From: Lentisphaerota bacterium
Lineage (GTDB): Bacteria; Verrucomicrobiota; Kiritimatiellia; UBA8416; JAFGIZ01
Length of the DNA: 11,773 nucleotides
Direction of reading: 5' to 3'
Assembly: GCA_016929365.1 (NCBI GenBank)
Contig: JAFGIZ010000275.1
Coordinates: forward strand, 1 to 11,773
A model generated the notes under the pieces. It was not told where the DNA came from. It did not search any database and saw only the letters and a list, made by a program, of their open reading frames with translations. A program made the position numbers and the translations under genes. How positions within the stretch are numbered: position 1 is the stretch's first letter; every line of letters starts with the position of its first letter. Of this stretch, positions 7,774-11,773 are shown piece by piece.

Positions 7774-9393
7774 GTGATGATGGAGCGGGACGAAGCGGAC
7801 ACGGGTCCGGCGCGGGGCGCGGGGCTGCTCTGGCTGTGCGCCGTAGCGGCGGCGCTGCTGTTGCTGGTTCTGAACCTGTTTCACGGCGAGTTGAACCAGG
7901 ACGAAGGCTGGTATCTTTATGCCGGCTTGCGAACGGCGGAGGGGCAGCAGCCGTACGCCGATTTCGCGTTTACGCAGGGTCCCGTCATGGCGCGGGCCTA
8001 CGCGCTGGCCGCGCCGGCGGTGCGCCGCTGGGGCGTGGCCGGAGGGCGCTGGGTAACGGCGGGGCTGGGGGTGCTGGCGTGTCTGGCGGCGGTCCGGCTG
8101 GCGCGGCGGATCGGGGGCGGGGGCGCGGCGCCGTTGTGGTGTTTCATGCTGCTGGCGGTCAACGTGTACCAGTGGCGCCACTTCACGATGGTCAAGACAT
8201 ACGCCCTTTGCGCCCTGCTGCTGACGTCGGGTTTCCTCTGGCTGACCTATCGGCGGGCGCGCTGGGGACGGGGCGCGCTGTTGCTGGCGGGGGTATTCAT
8301 GGCGCTGGCGGCGGCGACGCGCAGTTCGGCGGCCGCGGTATTGCCCGTGGCGGCGTTATGGCTGGCGTGTGTCGACGGCCGGGACCGCGCCGGCCTGTCG
8401 GCGCCGGGATGCGTCCGGGCGGCGTGGTTCGGCGGCGGCGCGGCGGCGGGCCTGGCGGCGGCATTCGGGCCGGTCCTGCTGCGCGCGCCGGACGGGGCTT
8501 GGTTCGGACTGGCGGCCTATCATACCGCGCGCGAGACGGGCGGACTGCTGTCGGCCCTGGCGTACAAGGCGGGGTTCGTGTCCCGGGTGGTGCAGGCCTA
8601 TTTTGTGACGCTGGGGGTCCTGCTGGCCGCGCTGTTCCTGCCCCGCGGAGGCGGGTGCGGGCGCGGGGCGGGCGGGCGCTTGCGCTCCGATGCCGCGTTG
8701 CTCTACCTTGCGGCGGCGGCCGTCACGGCGCTGCATCTGCTGGCGCCGTTTCCCTACGACGATTACCAGGTGATCGTGTATCCGCTGCTCTGCGCGGCCG
8801 TCGCGTGTTCAGTCTCCGGTTCGCGGTTTCGGGTCCCGGGTTTCGGGGTTCGGGACGTCAGGCTTTGCGCGGTTGTATTCGTGCTTTGCCTGGCGGCGGC
8901 GTTTTCCTCGCCGATCAACCAGGCGTGGTTCGTGGCGGGACGCGACCGGATCTGGTGGCCGCTGCGTGAGCAGACGCCGCTGGCGCAGTTGCGCGAGGCC
9001 GCGCGCTTCGTCACCCTGATCGTGCCCGAGGGCGAGCCGCTCCTGACGCAGGACATTTACCTGGCCGTGGAAGCGGGCCGGCGGGTGCCGGCGGGCATGG
9101 AGCTCGGGCCGTTCTGCTACTTTCCCGGGCTCACGCGCGAGGAGGCCGAGGCGCGCCGGGTGTTGAACCGGGGCCGGCTGCGCCGGCTGCTGGCCGAGGC
9201 CCCGGCGCCCGCGGCGGCGCTGAGCGGGTGGAGCTTTGCGATCCGGGCGCCGGCGATCGACCGGGTGCCGGAGGCGGAGCGGCGCGAGTTCTGGCGGATG
9301 GTGGAAGCGCGCTACGGGCTGCTCAGGGAGTTCGAGAACTTCGGCCAGGGCCGGACGGCGTTGCGGGTGTACCGGCGGCGGGCGGGGGGCTGA
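7774..9393 (+). CDS. Multi-pass GT-C type glycosyltransferase (GT39/ArnT-like)
   Basis: This is an integral membrane protein of 539 residues with about ten hydrophobic segments and a soluble C-terminal part from about residue 400. Near the first membrane helix it has NQDEGWYLYAG with the acidic pair Asp43-Glu44, then GQQPYADF and TQGP. This is the layout of dolichyl/polyprenyl-phosphate sugar transferases of the PMT/ArnT superfamily, where the acidic residue is catalytic and faces the periplasm. Donor and acceptor cannot be told. An AGGAAG site at 7761-7766 precedes GTG 7774; ATG 7777 and 7780 are equally possible starts. Residues 349-360 are encoded by a heptamer repeat. The last 71 bases overlap the convergent downstream gene. 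It may use a polyprenyl-linked sugar of the kind made by the GT2 protein at the window start, but that is a guess. Confidence 0.75.
   Translation: MMMERDEADTGPARGAGLLWLCAVAAALLLLVLNLFHGELNQDEGWYLYAGLRTAEGQQPYADFAFTQGPVMARAYALAAPAVRRWGVAGGRWVTAGLGVLACLAAVRLARRIGGGGAAPLWCFMLLAVNVYQWRHFTMVKTYALCALLLTSGFLWLTYRRARWGRGALLLAGVFMALAAATRSSAAAVLPVAALWLACVDGRDRAGLSAPGCVRAAWFGGGAAAGLAAAFGPVLLRAPDGAWFGLAAYHTARETGGLLSALAYKAGFVSRVVQAYFVTLGVLLAALFLPRGGGCGRGAGGRLRSDAALLYLAAAAVTALHLLAPFPYDDYQVIVYPLLCAAVACSVSGSRFRVPGFGVRDVRLCAVVFVLCLAAAFSSPINQAWFVAGRDRIWWPLREQTPLAQLREAARFVTLIVPEGEPLLTQDIYLAVEAGRRVPAGMELGPFCYFPGLTREEAEARRVLNRGRLRRLLAEAPAPAAALSGWSFAIRAPAIDRVPEAERREFWRMVEARYGLLREFENFGQGRTALRVYRRRAGG
8818..8852 (+). 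repeat. Degenerate heptanucleotide tandem repeat within the GT-C gene
   Basis: Five successive 7-base units read GGTTCGC, GGTTTCG, GGTCCCG, GGTTTCG and GGGTTCG. The second and fourth are identical. The following GGACGTC is a possible decayed sixth unit. The run is translated as part of a loop (GSRFRVPGFGVR) between two hydrophobic segments. Confidence 0.6.
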
Positions 9394-10486
9394 TCTCGTA
9401 GTCGCGGTAGTCGCCGGGATTGCCGGAGCGGCCGTCTTCCGCGGCGCGAATCATATTGTAGATCTCCCGCGCCGTGGCGTAGTGCAGGCGCCAGGTGCGG
9501 CCGTCGTTATAGACGGTCTGCAGGTGGGCATGCAGGCGCCGCATGGGCTCGCCCAGGAGCACGCCGGCGTTGGCCGGGACGCAGCCGTGGGTGTGCAATT
9601 TCACGAAGACCCACTCGGGCCGGCCGCGCACGTGAATGTGCCGGCCGGCCCAGAGATCGGCCCGCCGGGGCGAGGGCGGGTTGGCGGCATCCAGTCCCGC
9701 GTTGTCCAGGCGCGGCAGCACGCCCCACTTGCGCCGCGACCAGTTCAGGGCCAGCGGCCCCTGCACGAGAAGGAATCCGCGCCCGGCCGGTTGCGGCGCG
9801 GCCGCGTTCGCGACCCGGCACGGGCGCCCCCTGTCGTGGCCGCGCGGCCGGCCGGGCCGGTCGGTCGCGCGGTACAGGGCGTTGACGGTACGCGGCTGCG
9901 TGGGAGACGGAGCGGACGGGAAGGTGAAGTCGGCGTAACAGCCGGCGCCGGCCAGGACGCCCAGTTCCTCGTTCACGCCGCACCAGCGGCCGTCGGGGCG
10001 GGAATTGCAGAGCGCCCAGTTCCCGTGCACGAAGCCGAACGCGACGTCGTTTTGCGCGGCGCGCCTCCAGGTGCCGAGCAGGCCGTGGTCGCGGCGCAGG
10101 CGGTCGCGGCAGGCGGTCAGCGCGGCGCGCAGGCCGTCGGCCGTATCGTTGTCGTGGTGGAGGTGGATCTCGACTTCGCCGTATTGGCCGGGACACAGTC
10201 CGGCGAGCAGGGCAAGGCATTCCGGATCGTATTCCTCGGCGGGATAAAAGAAGGTATGGCGGGGCGGGCGTCCGTCGGCATCGGCCAGGCCCGAGACGGA
10301 GGCGGGGTAGCGCTCCGTCCAGCGCCGGACGGTGGCGCGGGCGTCGCACCGCGCGGGGCCGCCGCGGAACGGTTCAAAATGATCCGCGATGCCGATAATG
10401 AGGTGGCGCGGCACGCGGGTTTCCCGCGGCCGTCGGGCCAGCGAGGCGAGGTAGCCCGGAAGCCATCTGTCGGCGCCACGCAGCAT
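9323..10486 (-). CDS. Uncharacterised NodB/polysaccharide-deacetylase-like protein
   Basis: The protein has 387 residues with no signal peptide or membrane segment. It resembles a group of hypothetical proteins known to me from PVC-type genomes, which appear related to metal-dependent carbohydrate esterases of the NodB fold. Candidate metal or catalytic positions are DHFEP (35-39), HTFFYPAEEY (77-86), the histidine cluster EIHLHHDND (106-114), HGNWAL (154-159) and a late KLHTHG. The later motifs NALYRATDRP, LLVQGPLALNW and LHYATAREIYNMI give a clear, ordered conservation-like pattern. The ATG at 10486 is preceded by GAGGTGA about 12 bases upstream on this strand. The recognisable part ends near GDYRDYEI; the last 24 or so residues are Pro/Gly-rich and lie across the end of the GT-C gene. 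Substrate unknown; the fold assignment is tentative. Confidence 0.7.
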   Translation of the reverse strand: MLRGADRWLPGYLASLARRPRETRVPRHLIIGIADHFEPFRGGPARCDARATVRRWTERYPASVSGLADADGRPPRHTFFYPAEEYDPECLALLAGLCPGQYGEVEIHLHHDNDTADGLRAALTACRDRLRRDHGLLGTWRRAAQNDVAFGFVHGNWALCNSRPDGRWCGVNEELGVLAGAGCYADFTFPSAPSPTQPRTVNALYRATDRPGRPRGHDRGRPCRVANAAAPQPAGRGFLLVQGPLALNWSRRKWGVLPRLDNAGLDAANPPSPRRADLWAGRHIHVRGRPEWVFVKLHTHGCVPANAGVLLGEPMRRLHAHLQTVYNDGRTWRLHYATAREIYNMIRAAEDGRSGNPGDYRDYEISPPPAAGTPATPSGPGRSSRTP

Positions 10487-10734
10487 GCCCGGCTTGTATC
10501 ACCTCTGCGGCGACCGGGTCAATCCGTACCGGCAGCCCGGGCCGCCGGGGCTGCACCGGGAGGGCCGGACGCAACCCCGCTTGACGCCGCCCCGCGGAAA
10601 TGCCAGAAACAGGGACGGTATTCCGATGATCAAGACCCGTTACGCGTTCAGTACGCACCCGAGCCTGCTCCGCCTGACGCATTTCCTCGGCGTGCCGGTT
10701 CCGGAGATGACGTAGCGTGCCGCGCGACGGACAG
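10487..10734 (+). other. Divergent spacer with possible mobile-element remnant
   Basis: This 248-base stretch separates the minus-strand esterase-like gene from the VIT-like gene and should hold the promoters of both, though no convincing -35/-10 pair stands out. The right half carries AAACAGGGACGGTATTCCG (10606-10624) and then a 29-codon reading frame at 10626-10715 (beginning MIKTRYAFSTHPSLLRLTHF). Directly after it is GTGCCGCGC (10717), which would read as the start of an MPR-type protein. The layout recalls, from memory, the 5' flank of REP-associated Y1 transposase genes, but no transposase body is present. The 29-residue frame has no strong ribosome site and is not called as a gene. Confidence 0.35.
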
Positions 10735-11211
10735 ATGAAAAAATCCCTGCGCACGGGGGTTGTCTTCGGGCTGACCTCGGCCGTGATCACGACGCTCGGC
10801 CTGATGGTCGGGCTCAACGCGGGTACGCATTCGCGGGCCGTCGTTATAAGCGGTATCCTGACCATTGCCATTGCGGACGCGTTCTCCGACGCGCTGGGCA
10901 TTCATGTTTCCGAGGAAGCGGAGAACGTGCACACGACGGGGCAGATCTGGGCCTCCACGCTGGCGACGTTTCTTGCCAAGTTCTGCTTTGCCCTTACGTT
11001 TGCCGTGCCCGTGCTGCTGCTGCCTCTCGCCGCCGCGATAGGGGTTTCGCTCGTCTGGGGGATGTCGATCCTCGCGTTCCTGAGCTACGGGATGGCGAAA
11101 GCCCAGGGCGAGGCGCCCTGGAAAATCATCGGGGAACACCTCCTGATCGCCCTTGTCGTGATCGGGATCGCCCACCTGGTCGGGGACGGGGTGCGCACGT
11201 TGGGCGGTTAG
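10735..11211 (+). CDS. Compact VIT1/CCC1-like membrane transporter
   Basis: This is a small integral membrane protein of 158 residues with five hydrophobic segments. The first includes TGVVFGLTSAVITTLGLMVG, the second SGILTIAIADAFSDALGI, and three more follow, ending at about residue 153. The pattern of a glycine-rich first helix, a second helix with Asp and Ser, and an acidic patch (SEEAE) after it resembles VIT1/CCC1 iron/manganese vacuolar-type transporters. It lacks the long cytoplasmic metal-binding insert found between helices 2 and 3 in plant and yeast-type members. ATG 10735 is preferred because similarity begins there; GTG 10717 is in frame and adds six residues. Neither start has a strong ribosome site. 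Likely role: divalent metal movement across the inner membrane, by family resemblance only. Confidence 0.7.
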   Translation: MKKSLRTGVVFGLTSAVITTLGLMVGLNAGTHSRAVVISGILTIAIADAFSDALGIHVSEEAENVHTTGQIWASTLATFLAKFCFALTFAVPVLLLPLAAAIGVSLVWGMSILAFLSYGMAKAQGEAPWKIIGEHLLIALVVIGIAHLVGDGVRTLGG

Positions 11212-11214
11212 GCG

Positions 11215-11238
11215 CCGGCCGGCGGCCCTTACGGCCGG
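11215..11238. terminator. Possible bidirectional hairpin between convergent genes
   Basis: CCGGCCG (11215-11221) pairs with CGGCCGG (11232-11238) around a 10-base loop. It lies between the stop of the VIT-like gene and the end of the convergent minus-strand gene, whose stop codon (11229-11231) is in the loop. There is no T-tract, so a classical intrinsic terminator is not shown. GC-rich sequence makes such stems easy to find by chance. Confidence 0.25.
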
Positions 11239-11773
11239 TACGCGTTGCCCGCACCGTTTTTCCCGAAGCTCCAGACCGACTGCGGAAGCTGCGCGGCGGC
11301 GGGCTCGATCCGCAGGAGGCGGAACGCGTTGGACGGGATGCTGATCCAGAACGTGTTCTGCAGCGACATGACCCGTTCCCCGGTCAGTGCATCGCGGACG
11401 ACCGCGAAACGTTCGCCGTCCATAAAGGGGGCGCCGTCCAGGGACACGGTGGCGTAGGTGTCGCCGAAGTTGGACAGCACCGCCAGCACCTCGCCGTTAC
11501 GGTGGCGGTAGCAACCCGCCACGAGCTGCGGATCGTCGGGCAGCTCCTGCCAGTCGGGGGCCCCCTCGTCGCCGGGCCGCCAGGCGGCAAGGGTCAGCCA
11601 GTCCGGCCGCTGATGCGGCGCGAAGAAGGAGACGTCCTCGGTCCCGACTCCGAAGGCCTTCTTGGCTTTCTGCGCGGCCAGGAACCAGGTGGGATCGTGC
11701 CAGCCGGCGGTGGCGGTGGCGCCGTAGGGCAGGATACGGGCGGCCACCCAGGCGCTGTTGCCGACGCTGATCG
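11229..11773 (-). CDS. C-terminal part of a large secreted-type glycoside-hydrolase-like protein (5' end missing)
   Basis: The frame stays open to the window edge, so the N-terminal and catalytic part is outside. The GTG at 11747 is an internal Val rather than the start, since ISVGNSAWVAARILPYG reads through it. The visible 181 residues end in a beta-rich domain. VLAVLSNFGDTYATVSLD, RDALTGE and WISIPSNAFRLLRIE fit the C-terminal beta-sandwich of alpha-galactosidase-like or DUF6067-like glycoside hydrolases, where a 'scripted' Asn-Phe/Tyr-Gly strand and a final IP-x-x-x-FRLL strand are common. The preceding part (GWHDPTWFLAAQKAKKAFG) is probably the end of the catalytic barrel. Substrate unknown. 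It runs convergently to the VIT-like gene, with a 17-base gap. Confidence 0.6.
   Translation of the reverse strand, partial: ISVGNSAWVAARILPYGATATAGWHDPTWFLAAQKAKKAFGVGTEDVSFFAPHQRPDWLTLAAWRPGDEGAPDWQELPDDPQLVAGCYRHRNGEVLAVLSNFGDTYATVSLDGAPFMDGERFAVVRDALTGERVMSLQNTFWISIPSNAFRLLRIEPAAAQLPQSVWSFGKNGAGNAYRP

Noticed and set aside
9236..10738. Plus-strand 500-codon open frame opposite the esterase-like gene
   Set aside because: Its product is Gly/Arg/Ala-rich without motifs, while the minus-strand product has a clear ordered motif series.
10374..10901. Minus-strand frame crossing the divergent spacer
   Set aside because: It overlaps the start of the esterase-like gene and of the VIT-like gene and has no recognisable motif.

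Overview
The window is high-GC bacterial DNA dominated by one co-directional plus-strand gene block: a division and cell-wall (dcw) cluster followed by pyrE and a membrane glycosyltransferase. Gene order is [GT2 glycosyltransferase, 5' end cut] - murC/murB fusion - ddl - ftsQ - ftsA - ftsZ - pyrE - GT-C type membrane protein. A tail of unrelated genes follows: a minus-strand carbohydrate-esterase-like gene, a small plus-strand VIT/CCC1-like membrane protein, and the 3' end of a minus-strand gene with a glycoside-hydrolase-like C-terminal domain. I see no rRNA, tRNA, CRISPR array or intact insertion sequence.

The source is most likely a member of the PVC group (Kiritimatiellota, Lentisphaerota or Verrucomicrobiota). 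The reasons are the MurC-MurB fusion inside a ddl-ftsQ-ftsA-ftsZ cluster, the divergent FtsZ with a long C-terminal tail ending in a DIDIPTFIRRG-type peptide, and the Thermus-type PyrE. This is inferred from family knowledge and was not tested by search.

Bases 1-7159 form a tightly packed operon. The GT2 gene and murCB overlap by ATGA, murCB and ddl are 3 bases apart, ddl and ftsQ overlap by 11 bases, and ftsQ-ftsA and ftsA-ftsZ are separated by 39 and 16 bases. The genes supply UDP-MurNAc formation (MurB domain), L-Ala addition (MurC domain), D-Ala-D-Ala (Ddl), and the early division machinery: FtsQ (periplasmic scaffold), FtsA (membrane tether) and FtsZ (tubulin-like ring). murG, ftsW, murD, murE and murF are not visible here; the usual murG/ftsW position upstream of murC is taken by a polyprenyl-phosphate-sugar type glycosyltransferase.

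Bases 7160-9393 hold pyrE and a multi-pass GT-C protein whose coding sequence carries a short degenerate heptanucleotide repeat. From 9323 onward the organisation changes to alternating strands with convergent ends: the NodB-like gene's 3' end overlaps the GT-C gene's 3' end by 71 bases, and a 248-base divergent spacer may hold a mobile-element remnant. I do not see a clearly new multi-gene system. The most noteworthy signals are the MurC-MurB junction, the unusual FtsZ nucleotide-binding loop, the intragenic heptamer repeat, and the uncharacterised esterase-like family.
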